A DNA stretch of 8,437 nucleotides from CAYMSF01 sp964542255 (lineage in GTDB: Bacteria > Verrucomicrobiota > Lentisphaeria > Victivallales > Victivallaceae), in the NCBI GenBank assembly GCA_964542255.1, contig CAZITV010000099.1, positions 1 to 8,437 of the forward strand. Reading direction: 5' to 3'. The notes beneath the pieces were generated by a model, which was given only the letters and a program-made list of their open reading frames with translations, ran no database searches and was not told the DNA's origin. A program made the position numbers and the translations under genes. This document shows positions 1 to 6,566 of the stretch, piece by piece; within the stretch, counting starts at the first letter, position 1, and every line of letters begins with the position of its first letter.

Positions 1-10
1 AGCAGTTATG

Positions 11-445
11 TTACGGCATTTTGAGAGTTATCTGCCGGGAAAACTCACCGGTATGGCGGATGTGGATATGGATAGTGGTTTCAGGCAGAATCGTGCTGAC
101 GCGTTCCGGCCATTCCACCAGGGTATAGGCGTTCGGTTCAGCAAAATATTCATCTACTCCAAAAGCCAGCGCGGAGTCGGGGTTGTCAATCCGATAAAGA
201 TCCAGGTGAAAAAAAATTGTCCCGTTATCCAGCGGATACTCCTGCACAATAGTATAGGTTGGACTGGAAACCTGTTCAGTAACGCCAATACCTTTGGCGA
301 AACTGCGGGCGAATACAGTTTTGCCGGCGCCAAGTTCGCCGTGCAGCGCAACAATACAGCCTGGCTTGAGAGTCCGTGCCAGTTCTATAGCGAATAATTC
401 AGTATCGGCTTCAGAAAAACTTTCTTTAATTATTTTTGTGTTCAT
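11..445 (-). CDS. tsaE: tRNA threonylcarbamoyladenosine biosynthesis ATPase TsaE (YjeE family)
   Basis: A complete 144-residue protein, the usual size for TsaE. It shows the P-loop GELGAGKT at residues 36-43, the family switch motif SSPTYTIVQEY at 60-70, the HLDLYR segment at 80-85 with the Mg-binding aspartate, and VEWPER at 110-115, which matches the conserved E-W pair of E. coli YjeE. In the family, TsaE is a cytoplasmic ATPase that works with TsaB and TsaD to put the threonylcarbamoyl group on A37 of tRNAs reading ANN codons. Its start lies 20 nt inside the end of thiL, which suggests translational coupling; only an AAAGG very close to the ATG could serve as a ribosome binding site. It is the last gene of the visible operon. 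By known synteny tsaB would be expected next, beyond the left edge. Confidence 0.96.
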   Translation of the reverse strand: MNTKIIKESFSEADTELFAIELARTLKPGCIVALHGELGAGKTVFARSFAKGIGVTEQVSSPTYTIVQEYPLDNGTIFFHLDLYRIDNPDSALAFGVDEYFAEPNAYTLVEWPERVSTILPETTIHIHIRHTGEFSRQITLKMP

Positions 446-1322
446 AGCCTTTAATGTCAGTAAATATTTTTCCGCTGCGGTCAGTAATTATACCGCACTG
501 GTCATTAAAAACGCCAATATGGGTAACCGGAGTTTGCGGGAACGGCCAGTCGGCCTGTAATGCTGCAAATTTTTCCGGGTTTACGGCGAAAATCAACTCA
601 TAATCCTCACCGTCGTGCAGTGCGGCATCAAGATTCGCACCGCTGCGGCAAAGGATGGCATCAGTAAACAGCTGCAGTCCGCATTGTGAAGCACCGCAGA
701 CCCGGCTGGCATCAAGCAGCAGGCCGTCGCTGACATCAATCATCGCACGGGTATATTTTCCAGCCAGGAACAGACCTTCAGCCAAACGCGGAGTAAAATT
801 CAGATGATGCCCGGATTTAAAGGAATTGCCGAAATATCCGGTGGCGCAAAGGAAATCGCCGGGTTTGGCATTGCCGCGCAGACAAATTTTATCGGGTTCA
901 ACTTGACCGAGAATGGTCAATGTGGTAACTTCCTTGACTTGCGCGCCGGCCGGCAAAAAAGATATATCACCGCCGCAGATGCCGGTATGATTTTTTTGGG
1001 CTTCGGCGTTCAAACCGGCGAAAAACCGCAAAAACCAACTTTCGTCGTCTCTTGAAGTTGCAATAGTGGTCAGGCATTCGCACGGGGTGCCGCCCATGGC
1101 GGCAATATCACTGAGGTTGCGTTTGAGCAATTTTGCACCAACCCGTTCCGGAGCTGTGGCATCGGATAAGTAATGCACATCGGCGACGACTTGATCGCAA
1201 GCTGCCAGCAAATAGCAGTTGCCGAATTTTATTACTGCGCAATCGTCGCCGGGGCCAACCACCACCGTGCTGCCGGATTGCAGAGTGGGTAAAATTTGCC
1301 GCAGTAGATTCAACTCATTCAT
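426..1322 (-). CDS. thiL: Thiamine-monophosphate kinase ThiL
   Basis: A 298-residue protein that is full length for ThiL (PurM/AIR-synthase superfamily). Visible motifs in order are GPGDDCAVI at 23-31, the D43...HY51 segment corresponding to the family's D-LVEGxHF, KRNLSDIAAMGGTP at 67-80, GGDIS at 117-121, MIDVSDGL at 194-201 and the family hallmark DGEDYELIF at 237-245. These carry the Mg-ATP and phosphate ligands. The enzyme phosphorylates thiamine monophosphate with ATP to give thiamine diphosphate, the last step of cofactor synthesis, in the cytoplasm. The start is 5 nt after the recR stop and the end overlaps the tsaE start by 20 nt, so it is an internal operon gene. The upstream GGAAAA is only a weak ribosome binding site, consistent with coupling to recR. 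No TPP riboswitch is seen ahead of it, as expected for an internal gene. Confidence 0.96.
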   Translation of the reverse strand: MNELNLLRQILPTLQSGSTVVVGPGDDCAVIKFGNCYLLAACDQVVADVHYLSDATAPERVGAKLLKRNLSDIAAMGGTPCECLTTIATSRDDESWFLRFFAGLNAEAQKNHTGICGGDISFLPAGAQVKEVTTLTILGQVEPDKICLRGNAKPGDFLCATGYFGNSFKSGHHLNFTPRLAEGLFLAGKYTRAMIDVSDGLLLDASRVCGASQCGLQLFTDAILCRSGANLDAALHDGEDYELIFAVNPEKFAALQADWPFPQTPVTHIGVFNDQCGIITDRSGKIFTDIKGYEHKNN

Positions 1323-1327
1323 CGTAA

Positions 1328-1957
1328 TTATTTTCCGGTTACGCCGGACATTGCGGTCCGGCCGTTGAGCGCCGCGCCGAGGGTGGCGGCATCGGCATAG
1401 GCGATATCCGAACCGGCGGGCAAACCGCGCGCCAACCGGGTAATTTTAACCGGGTATTCCTGGAGCAAATCACTGAGATAAACCGCGGTTGCCTGCCCCT
1501 CAACATTCTGACTCAAAGCCAGGATAACTTCCCTGACACTGTTATTCTTCAATCGTTCGAGCAAGGGTTGAATTGATAATGAATCTGCCATCTGATTGTT
1601 CAGTGGCGCCAGTTTTCCGCCCAAAACGTGATATAGGCCATGATAAACCGCACTATTCTCAATGCTGTTAATTTGCGAAAAATCCTCCACCACGCAAATA
1701 ATTCCAGTGTCACGGTTACGGGAAGAACAAATTCGGCACAGCTCTTTGGCAGTGGAAAGATTACCGCATTCCGGACAAAATCCGACTGCGGCAGGTAGAT
1801 CACGGAGTATGGCACCAAATTTTTCGACTCGTTCCGGCTGCCACTTCAAAATGGCCATGGTGATGCGTTCTGCGGTTCTTTTGCCGATACCTGGGAGACC
1901 ATTCAGCATCTCAATTAAGTTTTCAATTGCCGCGGGATAATGGTGTCCGTGTTTCAT
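1328..1957 (-). CDS. recR: Recombination mediator protein RecR
   Basis: A 209-residue protein, typical RecR length (about 200). The helix-hairpin-helix LPGIGKRTAERI is at residues 21-32. A four-cysteine zinc finger uses C61/C64 and C74/C77. A Toprim domain starts around ICVVED (87-92) and includes the diagnostic YHGLYHVLGGKLAPL stretch (about 106-120). The C-terminal ARGLPAGSD segment is also typical. RecR forms a ring that, with RecO or RecF, loads RecA onto SSB-coated single-stranded DNA at gaps. The ATG is preceded by AGGTGA at good spacing, which supports this start. The gap to ybaB upstream is 17 nt and to thiL downstream 5 nt. The ybaB-recR pairing is one of the most conserved in bacteria. 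Confidence 0.97.
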   Translation of the reverse strand: MKHGHHYPAAIENLIEMLNGLPGIGKRTAERITMAILKWQPERVEKFGAILRDLPAAVGFCPECGNLSTAKELCRICSSRNRDTGIICVVEDFSQINSIENSAVYHGLYHVLGGKLAPLNNQMADSLSIQPLLERLKNNSVREVILALSQNVEGQATAVYLSDLLQEYPVKITRLARGLPAGSDIAYADAATLGAALNGRTAMSGVTGK

Positions 1958-1974
1958 GGTTCACCTGGAAATTT

Positions 1975-2292
1975 TTAAAATAGTCCTGGGATGCTGATAC
2001 CGCCGGTCATGGCTTTCATTTTTTCAGCCGCGGCGTTTTTAGCGCTGCCGATGGCCTCATTGACTGCGGCGAGAAGATTGATTTGCAAATCTTGAATATT
2101 GCCGGTGCATTCCGGACTGATATTAATGCTTTTAACCGAAAAATCTCCTGAAACCACGACGGAGATTTTTCCGGATGGGTCTTTGCCAAAATATTCGGCC
2201 TGAGCCATTTCCGCTTTGACATTTTGAATATTGGACTGAAACTCTTTTGCTTTTTTGAGCAAGCCGGCCATTTCACCGAGATTACCAAACAT
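1975..2292 (-). CDS. ybaB: YbaB/EbfC family nucleoid-associated protein
   Basis: A 105-residue protein with the family's full layout. It begins MFGNLGEMAGLLKKAKEFQ, an N-terminal helix rich in Lys, Gln and Glu that in relatives forms the tweezer-like dimer. A central beta segment follows (KISVVVSGDFSVKSINISPE, about 42-61). A C-terminal helix with AAVNEAIGSAKNAAAEKM ends in the common GGISIPGLF tail. Members bind DNA as dimers and are thought to act in nucleoid organisation and possibly recombinational repair beside RecR. The ATG has AAGGTG about 6 nt upstream. It lies 19 nt after dnaX and 17 nt before recR, the classic dnaX-ybaB-recR order. The exact biological role is not settled in the family. 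Confidence 0.95.
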   Translation of the reverse strand: MFGNLGEMAGLLKKAKEFQSNIQNVKAEMAQAEYFGKDPSGKISVVVSGDFSVKSINISPECTGNIQDLQINLLAAVNEAIGSAKNAAAEKMKAMTGGISIPGLF

Positions 2293-2311
2293 ATTTACAC
2301 CTTATTTTTTA

Positions 2312-4267
2312 TTATCCGTGAATGTCAACGATTTCGCCATCAAAAAGGTCAACGATAACTTTCACTTGGGGATTATTTTTTACTTTATTAACAGTTTTTT
2401 CATTCATAATACTTTTTACCGATTTTTCCCCGCTGGCGGCGTGGATGCCCTGCTGCAGTTCAATTTTTACTTCAGCGTCAGGAACCGATAAAACCCGCTG
2501 CAGATAACGACACAAATGGGTGATATTTTTAGTTACTGCGGCAATGTGTTCCGGTTCAAATTCTTCATCATAAAAGACCGTCAACAGATTATCCGCCAAT
2601 TTAACTTCAGCGGCCTCCCGCATATAACCATATATCACCGGATCAAGGCGGCGGTCACCTTCGGCGGCTTCAATCACCCGATGCCAGATTTCACGGGATT
2701 CTTTTGTATTATCAACATTCGCCGGCGAGGCGGCAACCGGTTTATCTTCCACCAGCACCATTGTTGAAACCGGCGCGGTAAAATCATCATCTTCCAGGTC
2801 AGCGCTATCAACCAAATCTTCTCGGTCCGCAGGAATTAACTCCGGAACAATTTCCTCAGGCTCCAGCTCAATCAAAGATGGCGATTCCGGCGCCAATGGC
2901 GGTAATGGTGAAACAGCCGGAGGAGGAGGCTCTACTGGAACAGCGGGCGCGGCTGGAACGGCTGGGGCGTGAACAACAGCCGGAGCCGGCGGCACGGCAA
3001 ACACCGGAGCAGCGGCTTCATGTACTGTTGTCTGAACAGCAGGCGGCGGGTTCACCGCATACTTATAAGCTGGTTCAACCGCTGGGATTTTTTCGATTAT
3101 TTCTAATTCTCCGCTTTTGCGGATAACGTTGAGCCGTTCAATGAGTTGTTCAATCTTGATGGCGTGTGCTTCGCGCATTGCCTTTAAAATAATGGTTTCG
3201 AGAAACACCTGCTTATTGAGTGCGTCATGGAGAATTCTGCCTACCGGCGAGAGTGTTTCGAGCAATGTTTGAACGATCTCCTGATTTGCTAAACTGCCAA
3301 AACTTTTAAACCGGGCAGAAGTTTCCTTATCAATTTCCAGGACATTTTCCGGATCATCGAGGAGTGCGCAAAGCTGAATTCCGCGCAGCCAGACGAGAGT
3401 ATCATTAAACAGTGTTTCAAGGTTTTTGCCTTTTACCGCCAGCTGATGCACCGCATAGACTACTCCGCCGCGGTTGTTGGTCAGCATCGCTTTGATAAAA
3501 TCCTGCAGCTCTGCCGCTGAAGTCAAACCAAACAACGACAATGCCTGCTCTTCAGTAATATCGCTATTACTGTCCGAACTAAAAAACGCAATCATCTGAT
3601 CCAGCAGTGATTGGGCATCGCGCATACCGCCATCAGCGGCACGGGCAATCGCACTGATGGCTCCGTTAGAAATATTTACTTTTTCCGCCGCTGCGATTTT
3701 ATGCAGCCGCTCCGCAATCATCGGGGTGGAGATACGCTGCAGGTCAAAACGCTGGCAGCGTGAAATAATCGTCGGCAGCACCATGTGAACTTCAGTGGTG
3801 GCGAAAATGAATTTGGCGTGAGCCGGAGGCTCCTCAATTGTTTTAAGCAGGGCATTCCACGCCTGCTTGGAGAGCATATGCACTTCATCAATGATGTAAA
3901 TTTTATATTTACTGTTGACCGGGACGTGCATTACTTCATCCCGCAGGTCACGGATGTTATCCACTGAATTTTGGCTGGCAGCGTCAATTTCAATAATATC
4001 AATACTGTTCTCTGCGGCGATTGCCAAACATGATCGGCATTTGCAGCACGGTTCACCGTCATTGGGAGCTTCGCAATTCATCGCTTTTGCAAAAATGCGT
4101 GCGGTAGTGGTCTTGCCGATACCGCGCGGTCCGACAAAGAGATAGGCGTGAGCGGTACGTTTTTGCTTGATAGCGTTACGCAGTGTTTGTACAATATGTT
4201 CCTGCCCCACCACGTCACTGAAGCACTGTGGCCGCCATTTTCTCGCGATTACCTGGTATTCGCCCAT
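2312..4267 (-). CDS. dnaX: DNA polymerase III subunit tau/gamma (clamp loader)
   Basis: A 651-residue protein, close to E. coli tau (643). The start YQVIARKWRP (4-13) is characteristic. The AAA+ core has Walker A GPRGIGKTT at 46-54, a zinc site with C65, C74, C77 and C80, Walker B IYIIDEVHML at 123-132, and the clamp-loader SRC motif at 169-171. A sensor-2-type GGMRDAQSLLDQ follows at about 213-224. The collar domain runs to about 370. A low-complexity Pro/Ala/Val linker covers roughly 398-475, then an acidic stretch, then a C-terminal tau-type domain (about 525-620) and the common ending LFDGEIVDIHG. DnaX loads the beta clamp and tethers polymerase cores at the fork. The ATG has AAGGTGA at good spacing, 17 nt after rph. 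Whether a short gamma form is made is unknown; a six-A run at codons 392-394 is a possible slip site. Confidence 0.97.
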   Translation of the reverse strand: MGEYQVIARKWRPQCFSDVVGQEHIVQTLRNAIKQKRTAHAYLFVGPRGIGKTTTARIFAKAMNCEAPNDGEPCCKCRSCLAIAAENSIDIIEIDAASQNSVDNIRDLRDEVMHVPVNSKYKIYIIDEVHMLSKQAWNALLKTIEEPPAHAKFIFATTEVHMVLPTIISRCQRFDLQRISTPMIAERLHKIAAAEKVNISNGAISAIARAADGGMRDAQSLLDQMIAFFSSDSNSDITEEQALSLFGLTSAAELQDFIKAMLTNNRGGVVYAVHQLAVKGKNLETLFNDTLVWLRGIQLCALLDDPENVLEIDKETSARFKSFGSLANQEIVQTLLETLSPVGRILHDALNKQVFLETIILKAMREAHAIKIEQLIERLNVIRKSGELEIIEKIPAVEPAYKYAVNPPPAVQTTVHEAAAPVFAVPPAPAVVHAPAVPAAPAVPVEPPPPAVSPLPPLAPESPSLIELEPEEIVPELIPADREDLVDSADLEDDDFTAPVSTMVLVEDKPVAASPANVDNTKESREIWHRVIEAAEGDRRLDPVIYGYMREAAEVKLADNLLTVFYDEEFEPEHIAAVTKNITHLCRYLQRVLSVPDAEVKIELQQGIHAASGEKSVKSIMNEKTVNKVKNNPQVKVIVDLFDGEIVDIHG

Positions 4268-4284
4268 ATTTTCACCTTGAAGTA

Positions 4285-5103
4285 TTAAATCTCAATCTCT
4301 TTAAGAGCATCACCCAAACTGCTGAGTCCTGCACCCGGCCGAATATTTTTTTTATCCTTGCGGTGCTGCTCCTTGTATGCGCTGATAATATCCCGCTGCA
4401 ATGCGAAAAGCTGCCGGAGACCACCTTCTGCCAGGGTGAGCAGTTCATCCAGCTGTTTGCGGTCAAATGCCTGCCGTTCCGCTGTGCCCTGCACCTCAAT
4501 AAATTTGCCGGATTCTGTCATAATCACATTCATATCAACTTCCGCGCTGGAGTCTTCGGAGTAACACAAATCCAACACTGGAATACCATTAACAATACCC
4601 ACACTGACGGCGGCAACATTTTCGCGCATCGGTGATGCCTTGCCAAATTGTTCGCGCCACGCGGGGCTGCTGAATGCCAACTGCAGGGCGATACTGGCGC
4701 CGGTAATGCCGGCACAGCGGGTGCCGCCGTCGGCATCAATCACATCACAGTCGATATAGATAGTATTGGCGCCCAAAGCGTCAAGGTCCATTACGGTACG
4801 AAAACTGCGCCCGATCAGCCGCTGAATTTCCATAGTTCTGCCGCTCTGCTTGCCATTGGAGGCTTCCCGTTTAACCCGTTCGTGCGTCGAAGCCGGCAGC
4901 ATTCCGTATTCGCATGTTACCCAGCCGCCGCTGATTTTTTGGGCTTTCATCCAGGGTGGTACTTTTTGTTCGAGTGAAACCGTGCTGAGCACCTTGGTAC
5001 CGCCGGTTGCGAATAACACCGACCCGAGCGGATGCGCCAGATAGTCGGGAGTAGCCTTCAGTTCGCGCAGCTGGTTATATTTTCTGCCGTCAATTCGTTT
5101 CAT
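4285..5103 (-). CDS. rph: Ribonuclease PH
   Basis: A 272-residue protein that aligns by eye with RNase PH along its first 240 residues. Visible are DGRKYNQLRELK near the N-terminus, GWVTCEYGMLPASTHER at 60-76, GRTMEIQRLIGR at 88-99 including the phosphate-binding Arg, DCDVIDADGGTR at 118-129 with the GTR phosphate loop, AAVSVGIVNG at 164-173, and EDSSAEVDMNVIMTE with IEVQGTAE at 183-209, which carries the catalytic acidic residues. The enzyme trims tRNA 3' ends by phosphorolysis and acts as a hexameric ring. Family members are usually about 238-260 residues; here a basic tail of about 30 residues (from roughly 243, containing EQHRKDKKNIRPG) extends the C-terminus. The ATG is preceded by GAGG at good spacing. 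It lies 17 nt before dnaX and follows a large palindrome. Confidence 0.97.
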   Translation of the reverse strand: MKRIDGRKYNQLRELKATPDYLAHPLGSVLFATGGTKVLSTVSLEQKVPPWMKAQKISGGWVTCEYGMLPASTHERVKREASNGKQSGRTMEIQRLIGRSFRTVMDLDALGANTIYIDCDVIDADGGTRCAGITGASIALQLAFSSPAWREQFGKASPMRENVAAVSVGIVNGIPVLDLCYSEDSSAEVDMNVIMTESGKFIEVQGTAERQAFDRKQLDELLTLAEGGLRQLFALQRDIISAYKEQHRKDKKNIRPGAGLSSLGDALKEIEI

Positions 5104-5144
5104 CTTGCCTCAATGCAGTAATTTGGTTGGCGAATGCTATTTTT

Positions 5145-5308
5145 GAGCTAATTTCAAAACTCTTCCGAGATTTTTGCGTCTTTTTTGAGTTTTTGGCGAC
5201 TTAAGCTCATCTTGCGTAACGCTGCTACGCTTGATTTCGCTTATAATCGTCAAAAACCTTCAAAAAAACCTGCAAAACATCAATTCTAAATAGTTTTGCA
5301 ATTACCTC
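5145..5308. repeat. Large imperfect palindrome (MITE-like or structured leader element)
   Basis: The two halves of this stretch are imperfect reverse complements of each other along nearly the whole length. Reading the left half forwards and the right half as reverse complement gives matching blocks: gagCtaatt/gagGtaatt, caaaact/caaaact, ttttgc/ttttgc, ttttttga/ttttttga, gtttttgGcga/gtttttgAcga, ttaagc/ataagc and gcgta/gcgta, with small indels between. The centre is near 5219-5225. The arms are roughly 70-80 nt each. It contains no reading frame of note. On the minus strand it would form a long hairpin in RNA between the SRP terminator and rph. It could be a miniature inverted-repeat element, a dispersed palindromic repeat, or a structured leader; copy number in the genome cannot be seen here. 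Confidence 0.75.
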
Positions 5309-5316
5309 TTTGTTAT

Positions 5317-5340
5317 AAAAAAGAGCATCGCCGGCTCAGA
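5317..5340 (-). terminator. Built-in terminator of the SRP RNA gene
   Basis: The GC-rich 3' strand of the SRP RNA closing stem ends at C5325 and is followed on the minus strand by CTCTTTTTT (run of six T at 5322-5317). The closing stem plus U-tract would act as an intrinsic terminator. A second short inverted repeat, CTCTTT...AAAGAG (5325-5320 with 5311-5306), follows directly. How much transcription reads through into rph cannot be judged from sequence. Confidence 0.6.
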
Positions 5341-5436
5341 TTTTCCTACAGCACCTGGGTCATTGCGTAGAGCTGCTTGGTTCCCCACCTGACTCGGTTG
5401 GCACGCACCAGCGCATAGGGTCCGAACCGGCGACGC
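5317..5436 (-). ncRNA. ffs: Signal recognition particle RNA, small bacterial (4.5S) type
   Basis: The minus strand carries the domain IV core almost as in E. coli: GUCAGG (5393-5388), then U-GG, a GGAA tetraloop (5384-5381), CC, then AAGCAGC (5378-5372). Compared with E. coli, the CC/GG pair next to the tetraloop is swapped to GG/CC, which keeps pairing. Outward, UGCGU pairs with ACGCA, CUGG with CCAG, and CCUA with UAGG. A closing stem of 16 consecutive pairs, including G-U pairs, joins GCGUCGCCGGUUCGGA (5436-5421) to the 3' strand at 5340-5325. The total is about 118 nt, the size of the short SRP RNA without an Alu domain. The RNA binds Ffh and targets nascent membrane and secreted proteins to FtsY/SecYEG. 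It lies 72 nt after accD and upstream of rph-dnaX-ybaB-recR, echoing the Bacillus scr-dnaX order. The exact 5' and 3' ends are estimates. Confidence 0.93.
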
Positions 5437-5439
5437 AAA

Positions 5440-5468
5440 AATTTGACGCCGCGGGCAGTAACTTTCAA
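5440..5468 (-). promoter_or_regulatory. Candidate promoter for the SRP RNA gene
   Basis: On the minus strand TTGAAA (5468-5463) is followed after exactly 17 nt by CAAATT (5445-5440), a few bases before the estimated RNA start. The -35 is good, the -10 matches only half of the consensus, and the spacing to the 5' end at 5436 is short, so the true start may be a few bases further in. The gene may instead be transcribed from the accD promoter and processed. Confidence 0.3.
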
Positions 5469-5508
5469 TAATCCTCAGTTGAAAATTATCTGCCGGACTA
5501 AATCTACA

Positions 5509-6381
5509 CTATTGCTGAAAATATTCAAGCAGCAGCTTCAATTCATCACGAAGATTTTTTCTTTCCACTACCCGGTCAATCAGACCTTTCACCATCAGGA
5601 ATTCCGCCGTCTGAAAATCTTCCGGCAGTTTGGAATTGGTGGTTTCGCGAATCACCCGCGGCCCGGCAAAACCAATCATCGCGCCGGGTTCAGCCAAAAT
5701 CACATCACCCAGCGTGGCAAAACTGGCGGTAACACCGCCATAAGTAGGATTAGTTAAAATAGCGATATAGGGCAGCCCTGCCTGCGAATGGCGAAATAAC
5801 GCCCCGCATGTTTTGGGCATCTGCATCAAGCTGAGGATACCTTCCTGCATTCTCGCGCCGCCACTGGCGGTAACGATTACGAGCGGAATTTTTTCATCAG
5901 TGGCTTTTTCTATCAGTCTGGCGATTTTTTCGCCGACGACTGAGCCCATACTGGCGCCCATAAAACGAAAATCCATCACTCCAAGAGCATATTTTTTTGC
6001 TTCGAGCGTTGCTAAACCGCACAAAACCGCGTCGTTTAATCCGGATTTTGCCTTATTGGCCAGCAACCGTGATTTATAAGACTGTGTATCAGTAAAATTC
6101 AAGGCGTCAACAGATTCCATATTGGCATCCATTTCCACAAATGAATTTTCATCAGTCAACAGTTTAATCCGCTCCGCGCTGTCCAACGTAGTGTGGAAGG
6201 AGCAATACGGACAAACATTTAAATTTTCTTCTAATTGCTTTTTATAGACGGTGCGGCTGCAATCTTTGCACTTTAGCCACAGACCTTCCGGCAAATCTTT
6301 CTTTTTGACGGTTACTTCGCCATGTTTTACGCGCAATGTTGAATATTTTCCGCTACTGAATAGTGACATAATTTTTCCCAT
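5509..6381 (-). CDS. accD: Acetyl-CoA carboxylase carboxyltransferase subunit beta
   Basis: A 290-residue protein that matches AccD along its length. A four-cysteine zinc ribbon uses C38/C41 and C57/C60 in the GLWLKCKDC...NVCPYC context. The crotonase-fold core shows FRFMGASMGSVVGEK at 138-152, SGGARMQEG at 173-181 (glycines that shape the acyl-CoA oxyanion site), LTNPTYGGVTASFA at about 209-222 and GFAGPRVI at 237-244. With AccA it moves the carboxyl group from biotinylated AccB to acetyl-CoA, giving malonyl-CoA for fatty-acid synthesis. Two starts are possible: ATG at 6381, or ATG four codons later at 6369, which has GGGA at usable spacing and gives the more usual MSLF-type N-terminus. No folC follows, although accD-folC is common; the next gene is the SRP RNA. 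AccA is not in the window. Confidence 0.97.
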   Translation of the reverse strand: MGKIMSLFSSGKYSTLRVKHGEVTVKKKDLPEGLWLKCKDCSRTVYKKQLEENLNVCPYCSFHTTLDSAERIKLLTDENSFVEMDANMESVDALNFTDTQSYKSRLLANKAKSGLNDAVLCGLATLEAKKYALGVMDFRFMGASMGSVVGEKIARLIEKATDEKIPLVIVTASGGARMQEGILSLMQMPKTCGALFRHSQAGLPYIAILTNPTYGGVTASFATLGDVILAEPGAMIGFAGPRVIRETTNSKLPEDFQTAEFLMVKGLIDRVVERKNLRDELKLLLEYFQQ

Positions 6382-6496
6382 CCCAATTTCATTTTCAGAA
6401 CAGTTTCCGATGCCAGCGACTTAATATTTCGTCAGCCGGAACGCACCATATACGGTTACAGCCAATCACTACGGCTGCGACAAAACGCTAATCATT

Positions 6497-6525
6497 AAGT
6501 TAGCACTAAAAACTATGAATTGCAA
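6497..6525 (-). promoter_or_regulatory. Candidate accD promoter with overlapping inverted repeats
   Basis: On the minus strand TTGCAA (6525-6520) is followed after 17 nt by TAACTT (6502-6497), preceded by TG one base away (extended -10). Transcription would start near 6490, giving accD a leader of about 110 nt. The -35 sits inside the perfect 10-bp palindrome AATTGCAATT (6518-6527), and the -10 overlaps GCTAA...TTAGC (6487-6504), so a repressor site is conceivable. In the leader, CAGCC...GGCTG (6477-6459) could form a small hairpin. All of this is motif inspection only. Confidence 0.35.
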
Positions 6526-6566
6526 TTACTGCCCGGGATTATTAGTTATTTTTTCTATTATCGCCG

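Noticed and set aside
8..397. Plus-strand open frame of 129 codons
   Set aside because: It lies wholly opposite tsaE, which has clear family motifs; the plus-strand translation shows no recognisable domain and is a shadow.
2900..3060. GC-rich repetitive stretch in dnaX as a possible repeat element
   Set aside because: It encodes the Pro/Ala/Val linker of tau in frame; low-complexity linkers are normal at this place in DnaX.
4228..4635. Plus-strand open frame of 135 codons
   Set aside because: It runs antisense to the dnaX start and the rph end, both certain genes, and its translation is low in recognisable features.
5145..5308. Palindrome as a CRISPR repeat or a tRNA-like element
   Set aside because: There are no regularly spaced direct repeats and no cloverleaf or anticodon arm; the structure is a single long imperfect inverted repeat.
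5436..5460. GCCCGCGGC followed by ATTTTT on the minus strand as an accD terminator
   Set aside because: The stem would be only three base pairs with a three-base loop, and the T-run does not follow directly; it is more likely part of the ffs promoter region.
5443..5757. Plus-strand open frame of 104 codons
   Set aside because: It is antisense to the end of accD and to the ffs upstream region; no ribosome binding site or domain supports it.
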